Positions 1-8,737 of a stretch of 64,000 bases of DNA are shown one piece after another. This DNA is from an uncultured Brachyspira sp. (GTDB lineage: Bacteria > Spirochaetota > Brachyspiria > Brachyspirales > Brachyspiraceae), in the NCBI RefSeq assembly GCF_944390845.1, contig NZ_CALXRM010000003.1, positions 28,493 through 92,492 of the forward strand, in the 5' to 3' direction. Under the pieces are notes generated by a model, which was not told the origin of the DNA, did not search any database, and saw nothing but the letters and a program-made list of their open reading frames with translations. The first letter of the stretch is position 1; the number at the start of each line of letters is the position of its first letter. The position numbers were made by a program, and so were the translations under genes.

Positions 1-1
1 A

Positions 2-328
2 GAAGTATATTCAGGCTGCAGTTTATTTGAATATGATAATGAAAAAAGATTTGCATTTTTATATTTAGAAGAAAATAAAAAATATCTTTCAAAAGAGGCA
101 TTAGAATTGATTGAAGTTACTAAAGAGCTTTATAAGTTTTTTTATTCTAATATAGATAAAGTCAATATAGAAAAATTTAAAATATCTTTATGGGACAGCG
201 GATTTTGGCAAATAAGAAAATCTTTAAAAGATGCAAAATTAGCTTCGGATATATTAAAATCGATTAAGAAAAAAAGAGAAGCTTTAAAGAAAAATATTTT
301 AAAAGAGATAGATAATTTCATAAGCTAA
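2..328 (+). CDS. hypothetical protein, C-terminal part (5' end outside window)
   Basis: The frame is open from the first bases of the window and ends at TAA 326-328, so this is the last ~108 residues of a longer gene. An internal ATG at 107 exists but has no ribosome-binding site and the frame continues upstream of it. The tail is lysine-rich and predicted helical, with a cluster of Lys/Glu near the end. No motif I recognise. The next 400 bases are repeat DNA, so it is the last gene of its unit. Confidence 0.6.
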   Translation, partial: EVYSGCSLFEYDNEKRFAFLYLEENKKYLSKEALELIEVTKELYKFFYSNIDKVNIEKFKISLWDSGFWQIRKSLKDAKLASDILKSIKKKREALKKNILKEIDNFIS

Positions 329-367
329 GCTTTTAGGGTGCTGAATATATTTTTATACTTAATAAAA

Positions 368-580
368 ACTTGGGCGGGTGTGCTTTTTCTAATTAAGTAA
401 TAAAGTTAATTTAAATTTTAAATTCAAAATAAAATAATATAATATAAAGGGCGGGGTATGTGAATAATTTTTTTAACTTAATTACATTATCCCACCCTAT
501 ATCTTTTTAATATCATACTACAATTTTTAATCATTTTTTCTTTATAATTTTTTACTGTCATTTTAGCTGCCCACCCAAGA
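368..580. repeat. family S repeat pair (S forward, S reverse)
   Basis: The gap 329-735 holds no gene. Two ~90-bp elements face each other. The first runs from CTTGGGCGGGTG (369-380) to AAAGGGCGGGG (446-456). The second runs from CCCACCC (490-496) to GCCCACCCAAG (569-579). The linker between them contains AACTTAATTACA, as in the copies at 57.8, 59.5 and 62.3 kb. An adjoining A element seems to have decayed; only ACCGCCC remains near 605. Confidence 0.7.
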
Positions 581-735
581 TTTTTTTAAATTTATAGTTT
601 ATTTACCGCCCAATATAAGACATATAGTGTGTAAATTTTATAATAAATTTGAATTATCAAATAAAAAAATAATACGATAAATAATTATTAAGAGTATTTA
701 TGATAAATGCAAGTAAAATTAATGGATAAAACAAA

Positions 736-1719
736 ATGATAATAAATGAAGAATTAAAGCAAAAAATATTAAACAGATTTAAAAATAAAAAGATTGCAGT
801 TTTACATGGCGGACAAAATGAAGAAAGAGAAGTTTCATTAAGAAGCGGACAGAATGTTTTCAAAGCATTAAGCAGTTTTGATGAACTTAAAGATAATTGT
901 ATTTTAATTGATGTTCAGGATTCTTATGAATTAGTAAAAACTTTGAAAGAAGAAAAAGTTGAATACTGTTATAATATATTACATGGTACTTCAGGAGAAG
1001 ACGGAACTATTCAAGGACTTTTAGAAAGCCTTAATATTAAATATACAGGCGAAAATATATTGGTTAGTGCAGTTTGTATGAATAAAGTTTATACAAAAAG
1101 AATTTGGAAATCTTCAAATGTATCTACTTGTGACTTTATACTTCTTGAAGACATTAAAGAAATTAGCGAAAACGGTGTAAAAGATTCAAATACATCTTTT
1201 AATTTCCCAGTTATATTAAAGCCTATATCAAGCGGTTCAAGTGTTGGAGTATCATTAATAAAAAATAAAACTGAATTTGATAATGTATACAGTAAATTAG
1301 AAGATGTAAAAAATTATTTTCTAGAACCTTATATAAAGGGTAAAGAAATTACAGTAGGTTTAGTAAAAGAAGAAAACGGCATTTATGTATTTCCTATATT
1401 GGGCATTAATCCTAAAAATGAAATATATGATTATGATGCTAAATATACACCAGGAAAAACTGAAATGGAAATGCCTGCTAAACTTTCAAAAGAGGTAGAA
1501 AATAAAGTAATAGAAACTTGTAGGAAAGCGTATACAGTTTTAGGCTGTGCAGGACTTTCAAGAATAGATGCCATAATAGGTGAGGATAATGAAGTTTATT
1601 TGATGGAAGTTAATACACAAGGCGGTATGACAGATACTTCAGATATACCAGAAATGGCAAAGCATATCAAAATGGAATTTAAATATCTTGTGTTATATAT
1701 TTTAAGTCTCCTTAAATAA
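736..1719 (+). CDS. ddl: D-alanine--D-alanine ligase
   Basis: ATP-grasp enzyme that joins two D-alanines for the peptidoglycan stem peptide in the cytoplasm. Visible family motifs: LHGGQNEEREVSLRSG near residue 24, HGTSGEDGTIQG near 82, the lysine/glycine loop LKPISSGSSVGVS near 160, and the metal-binding E-V-N-T motif near 290. At 327 residues it has a normal family length. The start at 736 lacks a strong Shine-Dalgarno; it is kept because the conserved N-terminal HGG motif lies at the usual distance. It stands alone between repeat DNA and a hairpin terminator and converges with fbp. Confidence 0.93.
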   Translation: MIINEELKQKILNRFKNKKIAVLHGGQNEEREVSLRSGQNVFKALSSFDELKDNCILIDVQDSYELVKTLKEEKVEYCYNILHGTSGEDGTIQGLLESLNIKYTGENILVSAVCMNKVYTKRIWKSSNVSTCDFILLEDIKEISENGVKDSNTSFNFPVILKPISSGSSVGVSLIKNKTEFDNVYSKLEDVKNYFLEPYIKGKEITVGLVKEENGIYVFPILGINPKNEIYDYDAKYTPGKTEMEMPAKLSKEVENKVIETCRKAYTVLGCAGLSRIDAIIGEDNEVYLMEVNTQGGMTDTSDIPEMAKHIKMEFKYLVLYILSLLK

Positions 1720-1731
1720 TATCTTTTTAAA

Positions 1732-1775
1732 AAGCAGCTTTATTTTTTTGAAAATAGAGCTGCTTATTTTTTATT
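1732..1775. terminator. bidirectional rho-independent terminator
   Basis: Stem AAGCAGCT (1732-1739) pairs with AGCTGCTT (1758-1765) and is followed by TATTTTTT. An A-rich flank on the left also gives a T tract on the other strand. It sits between the convergent ddl and fbp genes and can serve both. Confidence 0.8.
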
Positions 1776-1791
1776 TATTTTCGTTAAGAAA

Positions 1792-3738
1792 TTATTTTAT
1801 TTTTTCTTTTACAATACCGCTTCTGTATGCATCTAAAAGTTCAAGCAAATCATCTATACGTTTTGAAATATCTTTTCCTATATCAGTTTCTCCTACAGTA
1901 ATTCTAGTTATGAAACGTTCTACTATTATAGATTTAGGACTTAATCTAAAACCAGATTCTACAACTTCAGCAAATGGCCTATGCTCTGCTATAAGCATCA
2001 TATTTGAATTTGATATTAAAGTATATCCTCCAATTCCAGTGCTTTTATGATAAGCCTTTGAAAGACCGCCGTCTATAACTAAAAGTATTCCTCCTCCTTT
2101 TATAGGACTTTCTCCTTTATGAGTTTTTACAGGAACATGCCCATTAACAATATGAGATTTATCAATATCTAAATCAAATTCTTTTAATATATTCTGACAG
2201 TATTCTTTATGGTCTATATGATAGTAGTATGGATTATAATTTTCTTTATGAGTTTCTTTATCTTCTATAAAGTACCTTTCAAAAGTAGTCATCTTATTTT
2301 TACCAAATAAAGGAGATTTAGGACCGCACCATAAATACCAGCAATAGTCAAGAGCATTTAATTGTTCTTCGCTTCCTGCTTCACAATAGAACGCTTTTCT
2401 AACTTTATCTTCTACTTGATTTAAATATTTTTTACCTGATAAATATTGACCGTCTATATAAACATCATCAAAAGTTCCATCATCTTTTGTAGGTATGCAT
2501 CCATGATATAGAAGATTGCCGTTAAATATTTTATATATTCCTCCTTTGGCATATATATAATTTACATGCTTTTGAAGTGTTGGACTATTTACGAATGAAA
2601 ATGCCAAAGTTTGTATTAATGTATTTTCTCCATCACTTAATTCAAAAGGATTATTTTTATCTATTGTAGGGAAGTTTTTATCTTTAAGCTCATAAGTTTT
2701 TCCATTTATAGTGATTGTTCCATTATCATAATTTATTTTGTCAAGTAATATTCTATCGTCCATACTATAATTAGGGTGCCTTTTTATAAGCTGGCATTCT
2801 AATTTGAATTGTATTATTGATATAGCCTTATGCATTTTAGCAGCTAAATCTTTATCAACTTCATCATAAATATTTTTGTCTAATGTATTTGGTTTGAATA
2901 CTTCGCAAGGATCATCTTTATAAACATCATTGGCAAATGAAGATAATGATCTTAAATTTATTCCGTAGCTATATTCAAGTAAATCAAAATTATTGTATCT
3001 TATAGCCAAACGCACAGCATTAGCCACACATATTAAACTTCCTTTAGCAGCACCAAGCCAATGTATATCATGATTACCCCAAGCAATATCAACCTCATTA
3101 AAAGTCATTATGCTTTCCATAACTTTATCAGGGTGAGGGCCTCTGTCGTAAATATCTCCTACTATATGAAGCCTATCAACACTGCATTGACGTATTAGCT
3201 GACATAATGCTATTATAAATTTATCTGCGGCAGATATTTCTATAATTGAGTTTATTATAGAAAAATAGTAATTCTCTTTATTTTCTTCAGAATCAGTTTG
3301 AAGAAGCTCATCTAATATATATGCAAAGTTGGCAGGCATTTTCTTTCTAATTTTAGACCTTGTATATTTGCTAGTAACGAGTTTGCATATTCTTATAAGT
3401 CTGTATATGGTAATACGGCACCAATCAGCAAAATCATTTTCATTTGATTTTTTTTTATTTATTAAGTTTTTTGTATCTACTATTAATATTTGAAGTTCAA
3501 CTCTTTCATGTTCAGGCAAAGTGTTTTTAAACAGCAATTCTATTTTTTCTCTAATAACCCCAGAAGAAGTTCCAAGTAAATATTCAAAACCATCAGATTC
3601 GCCATGTATATCGCTTAAGAAGTATTCAGTACCTTTTGGAAGTTTGGAAATGGCTTTTAAATTGATTATTTCTACAGAAGCATCATCTATTGTAGGGTAT
3701 TTTTTTGATAATAATTCTAAATAATCTCTATCTCTCAT
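1792..3738 (-). CDS. fbp: class III fructose-1,6-bisphosphatase
   Basis: Gluconeogenic phosphatase that converts fructose 1,6-bisphosphate to fructose 6-phosphate. This is the large type first described in Firmicutes, with a metallophosphoesterase core. Metal-binding motifs are visible: SDIHGESDG near residue 43, GDIYDRGPHPD near 195 and WGNHDIHWLG near 221, with a C-terminal GHVP motif before VIDGG. At 648 residues it has the usual length for this class. The start is the ATG at 3738 with AGGAG six bases upstream; an in-frame TTG two codons earlier has no such site. Single gene, converging with ddl. Confidence 0.93.
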   Translation of the reverse strand: MRDRDYLELLSKKYPTIDDASVEIINLKAISKLPKGTEYFLSDIHGESDGFEYLLGTSSGVIREKIELLFKNTLPEHERVELQILIVDTKNLINKKKSNENDFADWCRITIYRLIRICKLVTSKYTRSKIRKKMPANFAYILDELLQTDSEENKENYYFSIINSIIEISAADKFIIALCQLIRQCSVDRLHIVGDIYDRGPHPDKVMESIMTFNEVDIAWGNHDIHWLGAAKGSLICVANAVRLAIRYNNFDLLEYSYGINLRSLSSFANDVYKDDPCEVFKPNTLDKNIYDEVDKDLAAKMHKAISIIQFKLECQLIKRHPNYSMDDRILLDKINYDNGTITINGKTYELKDKNFPTIDKNNPFELSDGENTLIQTLAFSFVNSPTLQKHVNYIYAKGGIYKIFNGNLLYHGCIPTKDDGTFDDVYIDGQYLSGKKYLNQVEDKVRKAFYCEAGSEEQLNALDYCWYLWCGPKSPLFGKNKMTTFERYFIEDKETHKENYNPYYYHIDHKEYCQNILKEFDLDIDKSHIVNGHVPVKTHKGESPIKGGGILLVIDGGLSKAYHKSTGIGGYTLISNSNMMLIAEHRPFAEVVESGFRLSPKSIIVERFITRITVGETDIGKDISKRIDDLLELLDAYRSGIVKEKIK

Positions 3739-3828
3739 AAACAACTCCTAAAATACTATATAATAAGTAGTATATAAAAAATATATACAAAATCTATTAA
3801 ATTAATGAAAATAAATTTAATAAACTTA

Positions 3829-3856
3829 TTGACAAAAAATTATATTATTATATAAT
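3829..3856 (+). promoter_or_regulatory. sigma-70-type promoter of the tRNA cluster
   Basis: TTGACA (3829-3834), a 16-base spacer, then TATAAT (3851-3856): both hexamers are perfect consensus. It lies 15 bases before the first tRNA. Confidence 0.8.
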
Positions 3857-3870
3857 AACATCAAACTTTC

Positions 3871-3944
3871 CGGGATGTAGCGCAATTGGTTAGCGCACCT
3901 GCTTTGGGAGCAGGGGGCTATGAGTTCGAGTCTCGTCATCCCGA
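3871..3944 (+). tRNA. tRNA-Pro (TGG)
   Basis: Full cloverleaf: acceptor CGGGATG/CATCCCG, D arm, anticodon loop TTTGGGA with anticodon TGG, T arm GTTCGAGTC. No encoded CCA. First of three closely spaced tRNAs. Confidence 0.95.
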
Positions 3945-3946
3945 AT

Positions 3947-4020
3947 GCGCTAGTAGCTCAATTGGATAGAGCAACTGCCTTCTAAGCAGTAGGTTACAGG
4001 TTCGATTCCTGTCTGGCGCG
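3947..4020 (+). tRNA. tRNA-Arg (TCT)
   Basis: Acceptor GCGCTAG/CTGGCGC, anticodon loop CTTCTAA with anticodon TCT, T loop TTCGATT. Two bases after tRNA-Pro, so co-transcribed with it. Confidence 0.95.
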
Positions 4021-4059
4021 TATAAGGGCTTAATCAAGCTCTTTTTTATTACTAAAAAC

Positions 4060-4134
4060 GGCGAATGTAGCTCAGTTGGTTAGAGCGCCAGATTGTGGAT
4101 CTGGATGTCGCGGGTTCAAGTCCCGTCTTTCGCC
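4060..4134 (+). tRNA. tRNA-His (GTG)
   Basis: Anticodon loop TTGTGGA with anticodon GTG. The acceptor GCGAATG/CTTTCGC is preceded by an extra G (4060) that can pair with discriminator C (4134), the hallmark of tRNA-His. One T-T mismatch is present at the sixth acceptor pair (4066/4128). Confidence 0.93.
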
Positions 4135-4236
4135 CTTCTTCTTTTATTCCAATTCATATATTTCAATTACTATCTTGATATTTCCTTATATTAGTATACC
4201 ATATTATATATAACATATAATACGGAGGGCATTGGT

Positions 4237-4956
4237 ATGAGAAAAATGAAAAGATTATTATTGATAGCTGCAGCATTATTAATAACCAATATTAGTGTAT
4301 TTGCAGCAAGCGGTTTTGAAGCTATTGTTAATGTGCCTTTAGGTTTATCTGTTGGAATACCTACTGGAACTTATGAAGCTATTGATCTTGGTAGTATGCC
4401 AGGTTTTGATTCTGGGGTAACAGCTCAGCTTGGATATATGATAGGTATTGGTAAAATAGGTGTAAGTATTTTAGGCGAACTTGGATATAGTTATGATAGT
4501 TATAGATATTATTATAGCGAAGAATTAGTAAACTTTGCTAAAATAAAAACTACAAGAAGTTTATATACTCATAGTTTCCAAATAGGTTTGCTTCCTAAAA
4601 TAAATATAGGACAGTTTGCTATAGGTGTAGGTGCCGGAGTAAAAATACCAGTGTCAGGATATACTATTTCTAAAGTAGAAGGTTCAGTAGCAGGAGTTGA
4701 GGGAAGTTCTTCTTCTGGAAAAACAGAATTTAAAAGAAAAGATATAGAAAAAATGGATAGAAATGTTATACCATATATGAAGGTTACTTTTGATTATTCA
4801 TTCTTCTTTGGAAATAAAATGGCTCTTAATGTAGGTGCATATTTGGGATACGATTTCGGACTTGCTGAAAAAAGCTATATAGACAATGAATATACAGGTG
4901 TTGATAGTTTTGATATAGGACTACAATTAGGTTTAAGATTTGCTCCTAAACTATAA
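4237..4956 (+). CDS. small outer-membrane beta-barrel protein (paralogue 1)
   Basis: A 239-residue exported protein. Residues 1-23 form a signal peptide (basic start, hydrophobic core, VFAA-SGF cleavage region). The rest alternates short strands rich in Gly, Tyr and Phe, typical of an outer-membrane barrel, and ends in a C-terminal strand FDIGLQLGLRFAPKL. The start has GGAGGG seven bases upstream. The gene 120 bases downstream encodes a close paralogue; most of the signal peptide and strands align, while loops near residues 38-48 and 150-172 differ. Function unknown; a surface-exposed porin-like protein is an inference. Confidence 0.75.
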   Translation: MRKMKRLLLIAAALLITNISVFAASGFEAIVNVPLGLSVGIPTGTYEAIDLGSMPGFDSGVTAQLGYMIGIGKIGVSILGELGYSYDSYRYYYSEELVNFAKIKTTRSLYTHSFQIGLLPKINIGQFAIGVGAGVKIPVSGYTISKVEGSVAGVEGSSSSGKTEFKRKDIEKMDRNVIPYMKVTFDYSFFFGNKMALNVGAYLGYDFGLAEKSYIDNEYTGVDSFDIGLQLGLRFAPKL

Positions 4957-4979
4957 ACTTAAATAAATTTAAAAGTGAA

Positions 4980-5014
4980 AGAATCTATCAATAAATATTG
5001 ATAGGTTCTTTTTT
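4980..5014 (+). terminator. rho-independent terminator
   Basis: Stem AGAATCTATCAAT / ATTGATAGGTTCT with one mismatch, followed by TTTTTTA. It separates the two barrel paralogues, so the second likely has its own promoter. Confidence 0.75.
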
Positions 5015-5078
5015 ATATGACAATATCTGTTCTATATTGTTATATAAATATAGAATAAAATTTATTAAAGGAGAATAT

Positions 5079-5801
5079 ATGAAAAAAATAAAAAGAATAT
5101 TTCTAGTTATTTGTGCATTAGCTGTAACTAATATCAGTGTATTTGCAGCTAGCGGTTTTGAAGCTATAGTTAATGTTCCTTTAGGTTTATCTTTTGGGGT
5201 TTCTGAGGGGCTTCATGAATCATTAACTCCTAAAAGTGCAGTAGGTTTTGATTCCGGAGTAACAGCACAGCTTGGATATATGATAGGGCTTGGAAAAATA
5301 GGTATAAGTATTTTAGGCGAACTAGGATATAGTTATGACAGTTATAGAGTTTATTATAGCGGTGATATAGGAAACTTTGCTAAAGGTAAAATAACTACAG
5401 GTTTATATACTCATAGTTTCCAAATAGGTTTGCTTCCTAAAATAAATATAGGTTCATTTGCTATAGGTGTAGGTGCCGGAGTAAAAATACCTGTATCTGC
5501 ATATTCAACAACAAAAACAGAAGGTTCTTTAGGTAATTGGGGCGGAACTGTCAATTCTGGAGAATCAAAATTAAATAGAGATGATATAGAAAATTTGTAT
5601 TCAAGAAATGTTATACCTTATCTTAAAGTTACATTTGATTATTCTTTCTTCTTTAATAATAAAATGGCTTTTAATATAGGGGCTTATTTAGGCGGAGATT
5701 TTGGATTGGCAAATAAAAATACTGTAAATGATAAATATATTGGTGTGAATAGCTTTGATATAGGTTTACAGTTAGGCTTTAGATTTGCACCTAAACTATA
5801 A
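5079..5801 (+). CDS. small outer-membrane beta-barrel protein (paralogue 2)
   Basis: A 240-residue paralogue of the preceding gene. The start is the ATG at 5079, with AAAGGAG eight bases upstream and a signal peptide KKIKRIFLVICALAVTNISV directly after it; the longer frame back to 4998 has neither. Shared blocks include SGFEAIVNVPLGLS, SILGELGYSYDSYR, YTHSFQIGLLPKINIG and the C-terminal strand. Differences concentrate in predicted surface loops (after residue 38 and around 150-175), as expected after duplication with loop diversification. Confidence 0.75.
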   Translation: MKKIKRIFLVICALAVTNISVFAASGFEAIVNVPLGLSFGVSEGLHESLTPKSAVGFDSGVTAQLGYMIGLGKIGISILGELGYSYDSYRVYYSGDIGNFAKGKITTGLYTHSFQIGLLPKINIGSFAIGVGAGVKIPVSAYSTTKTEGSLGNWGGTVNSGESKLNRDDIENLYSRNVIPYLKVTFDYSFFFNNKMAFNIGAYLGGDFGLANKNTVNDKYIGVNSFDIGLQLGFRFAPKL

Positions 5802-6013
5802 AAAATATTTTGTAAATTAACTTGATTTTATTGTATACATTTACTATATTTATAACAATAAATATTAATTATAAAAATATTACATAAATAAAAACAAATA
5901 TTTTACTTTGAAATAAAGACAAATATATAAAATTTACAGTTTTATAAAGATTTAAATCTAATTGTAAACTCTTTTACATAATTGCCGAGAATAGAAAATA
6001 ACATATAATATCA

Positions 6014-6087
6014 GCGTCTGTGGCTCAATTGGATAGAGCAGCGGATTTCGGTTCCGTCGGTTGGGGGTTCGATTCCTCTCAGACGCG
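6014..6087 (+). tRNA. tRNA-Arg (TCG)
   Basis: Acceptor GCGTCTG/CAGACGC, anticodon loop TTTCGGT with anticodon TCG, T arm GTTCGATTC. It stands alone in the 364-base gap 5802-6165; I see nothing else there except AT-rich DNA and a TGTAAA/TTTACA palindrome at 5963-5978. Confidence 0.94.
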
Positions 6088-6165
6088 TTATAAAATTTGA
6101 TTATTTAGTTAAATATGTTAGAATTATCATATTGATTTTAATAAAATAAGGGCTTTAAAAAGGGA

Positions 6166-7341
6166 ATGAAGGAAAAAAATTTAAGAAAATTTAATTTCAT
6201 TATATTGATATTATTTCCTATAATACTCTTAATTTTTTCAGTTACTTATAACATTTATAGTGTTGGAACAAGTAATCGTATTAAAAAAGAATTGGAGAAT
6301 TTTACAAATTCACTTTCTTTAAGAATGGAAAGTAAATATATGGATATGATGACTCTTTATTTTAAAGATGAATTGAATAACTATGCCATAGCTAATGAAT
6401 TTACTAACCTAGTTAAAGAACAAGTAAGATTAGGGGTTACTCCGCATTTTAACTCTTTGAAATTTTCTATAGATTATACAATGAAAACTAATATAAGAAA
6501 TACAACTTATGCTTTATTGTTTATATCTATATTGATGTTTATATTAACTTTAATACTCAATTTTACAAATAATAATTTTTCATCAGCCAATAATGGTAAG
6601 CCTATTGTGGCAGAGCCTGTGGCTGAAAAAGCTGTTGCAGAAAAACCTAAGCCTATAAATAATGTTTTGAATACATCTTCAGCTGAAAGCATAAAAGCTG
6701 AAATAGAGGCTATGTATAAGGAACTTGTAAAAGAAATAAAAAATTCCCGGGACGATCAGGCTTTGGAAATATTGGAGAAAATGTTCCAATTAGACGACAG
6801 AAATTATTTAGCTTTGAATGGTGCGGGGATACTTCATACTAAAATATACAGCAGAGATAATAAAGAAGATCATTTCAAAAAAGCTGATAAATATTTTGAA
6901 TATGCATTATCTTTATATAATCATAATGAAAATGTATCAAATAATAAGGCTATATTATATTCTATCAAGTATGAGTTTAAAAAGTTAGAAGACGATTATG
7001 AAACTGCCTTAATAATATTTAATGATGCTTTATCTGCTAATCATTTAGATACTGAACTGCTTAACAATAGAGCTACTTTATATTCTGTAAAATATAAAAT
7101 AAGCGGTGATGAAAATCTATTTGAAAGAGCATTGAATGATTATGATGAACTTATAAAAATGGACTTCAATAATATCTATGCTTTAAACAATAGAAGTGCT
7201 ATTTACTTCAATAAATATAAAAATTCCGGAGATAAAAAATATTTCGACAAATCTATAGAAGATTGTAATACTGCTTTCAAAATAAATTCTTCTGAAGCTT
7301 TATATGATAATAGAGGCTCTTTATATATTTATAAATTCTAA
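6166..7341 (+). CDS. membrane-anchored TPR-type repeat protein
   Basis: A 391-residue protein. Residues 9-32 and about 110-130 are hydrophobic segments flanking an ~80-residue loop, likely periplasmic. From ~170 it is cytoplasmic helical repeats (ALNGAGILHTKIY, LLNNRATLYSVKY, ALNNRSAIYFNKY, LYDNRGSLYIYKF) of about 45 residues, degenerate TPR units. The last repeat stops abruptly at LYIYKF, so the C-terminus may be shortened. The ATG is immediately preceded by AAAAAGGGA, a close but usable ribosome-binding site. Role unknown; protein-protein interaction is likely. Confidence 0.7.
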   Translation: MKEKNLRKFNFIILILFPIILLIFSVTYNIYSVGTSNRIKKELENFTNSLSLRMESKYMDMMTLYFKDELNNYAIANEFTNLVKEQVRLGVTPHFNSLKFSIDYTMKTNIRNTTYALLFISILMFILTLILNFTNNNFSSANNGKPIVAEPVAEKAVAEKPKPINNVLNTSSAESIKAEIEAMYKELVKEIKNSRDDQALEILEKMFQLDDRNYLALNGAGILHTKIYSRDNKEDHFKKADKYFEYALSLYNHNENVSNNKAILYSIKYEFKKLEDDYETALIIFNDALSANHLDTELLNNRATLYSVKYKISGDENLFERALNDYDELIKMDFNNIYALNNRSAIYFNKYKNSGDKKYFDKSIEDCNTAFKINSSEALYDNRGSLYIYKF

Positions 7342-7344
7342 TTT

Positions 7345-8505
7345 CTATTTTTTTAATCCCAAATGATTTTTTCTGTACTCTTTTTCTAAGTTGTACATAT
7401 TTATATTTTTAAATTGATCTGCCCTGTATATTTGGCTTATATTATCTTTTTTATTGATTATAAAATAATTATAAAGATTGGCATCATCAATACTCATAAG
7501 TGTTACATCATGAGTTGATAGTATTAATTGAGATGTTTCTCTTTCTATATCATTAAAGGCATTGTTTCTAAATAGTTTTACTGTAAACTCTAAAAGTTCA
7601 GATTGTATGCCGTTAAATTCATCTACTATTGATAAGGTTCCGTTTATAATAGAAGTTAATATATAAATAAGATTAATAGCATAAACTTTACTTCCTTCAG
7701 ATTCAATTTCATCAAAATCATTGCTATAAGAATCATGCCTTGAAACTAATCTCTTATTGTCCAAGATAAAAGAAAATTCATTTACTCCAATACCATCTAC
7801 AATATTTAAATCATCAATATCAATCATAGAAAGAAGTCTTTTATACATATCCCAAAGATTATATTTACTGAAATATTCAAATGCATCAACTATAGCATAA
7901 GATGAAAAGTCGGCTTCATTTGTGAAAGGAAATAAAAAACATAAATTTTTAAATAATGATATATAATAATTAATTTCTTCTCTGTACTTATCCGCATTGC
8001 CTTCATTACTATTATTAAAGAAGCTTAAAAAAGTATTTGTATCAGGTACATCAATATCATAATCGAATATTCCATTTGTTACAATATTTTTATTCCTTTC
8101 AAATATTACAGTGTTATCTTTGCATAGTTTCTCTAAATATATAGATTTATTATTATTGTCTAATATTAATTCATAAGTGTAAATTATATATTCATCATAA
8201 GAATAGAATTCCAAAAAGAATCTGGTATTTTCATTTTTACCATAAATCATATTAGGATCTAAAAGTCTTTTTATACTGTCATTACTAGAAACAATATATC
8301 CATTATTAGAATAGAAAATATATTTTAAGGCATTAAGTAAATTACTCTTACCGCAGCCATTATACCCGTATAAAATACATAATTTAGATATATATTCTTT
8401 ATTATTTATTTTTTTAGTATAAACACTGTCGCTTGAGGCAGTTAAATCCAAAGTCATTTCATTGTAGAATGACCTATAGTTTGAAATAGTAAATTTTCTT
8501 AGCAT
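7345..8505 (-). CDS. AAA-type ATPase (AAA_15/AAA_21, SMC-like) of unknown role
   Basis: A 386-residue ATPase that begins FTISNYRSFYNE, the typical start of RecF/SMC-like ABC ATPases. Walker A GYNGCGKSN lies near residue 47; the late motif VDEFNGIQS near 295 and the H-loop LSTHDVTLMS near 330 complete an ABC-type site. Family members often act in restriction or abortive-infection pairs with an RloB or OLD-like partner, but no such partner is adjacent. It converges with the TPR gene (3-base gap). Confidence 0.75.
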   Translation of the reverse strand: MLRKFTISNYRSFYNEMTLDLTASSDSVYTKKINNKEYISKLCILYGYNGCGKSNLLNALKYIFYSNNGYIVSSNDSIKRLLDPNMIYGKNENTRFFLEFYSYDEYIIYTYELILDNNNKSIYLEKLCKDNTVIFERNKNIVTNGIFDYDIDVPDTNTFLSFFNNSNEGNADKYREEINYYISLFKNLCFLFPFTNEADFSSYAIVDAFEYFSKYNLWDMYKRLLSMIDIDDLNIVDGIGVNEFSFILDNKRLVSRHDSYSNDFDEIESEGSKVYAINLIYILTSIINGTLSIVDEFNGIQSELLEFTVKLFRNNAFNDIERETSQLILSTHDVTLMSIDDANLYNYFIINKKDNISQIYRADQFKNINMYNLEKEYRKNHLGLKK

Positions 8506-8737
8506 AGTTTATCATTGTTTATTTGTTTTTATTTTTTATCATACTTTAATAATAACAAAAAAATCATTAATAGTAAAGCATTTATGAAAATATAATAATC
8601 AGTTTTTATTTATGCTTTTTTATAAAAAATATATTATTTTGCTTATATATAAACTTATAATTACTAATATTTTTTGTTAATAGTGTAAGGATTTATTTTA
8701 ATCAATTAATTAATATAAATTAAAAAGGTTTATGATT

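Noticed and set aside
1748..2050. 100-codon plus-strand frame
   Set aside because: Lies antisense inside fbp, whose motifs are complete.
7345..8505. Two-gene restriction/abortive pair with the AAA ATPase
   Set aside because: No RloB, OLD nuclease or other partner is adjacent on either side, so a pair cannot be supported.
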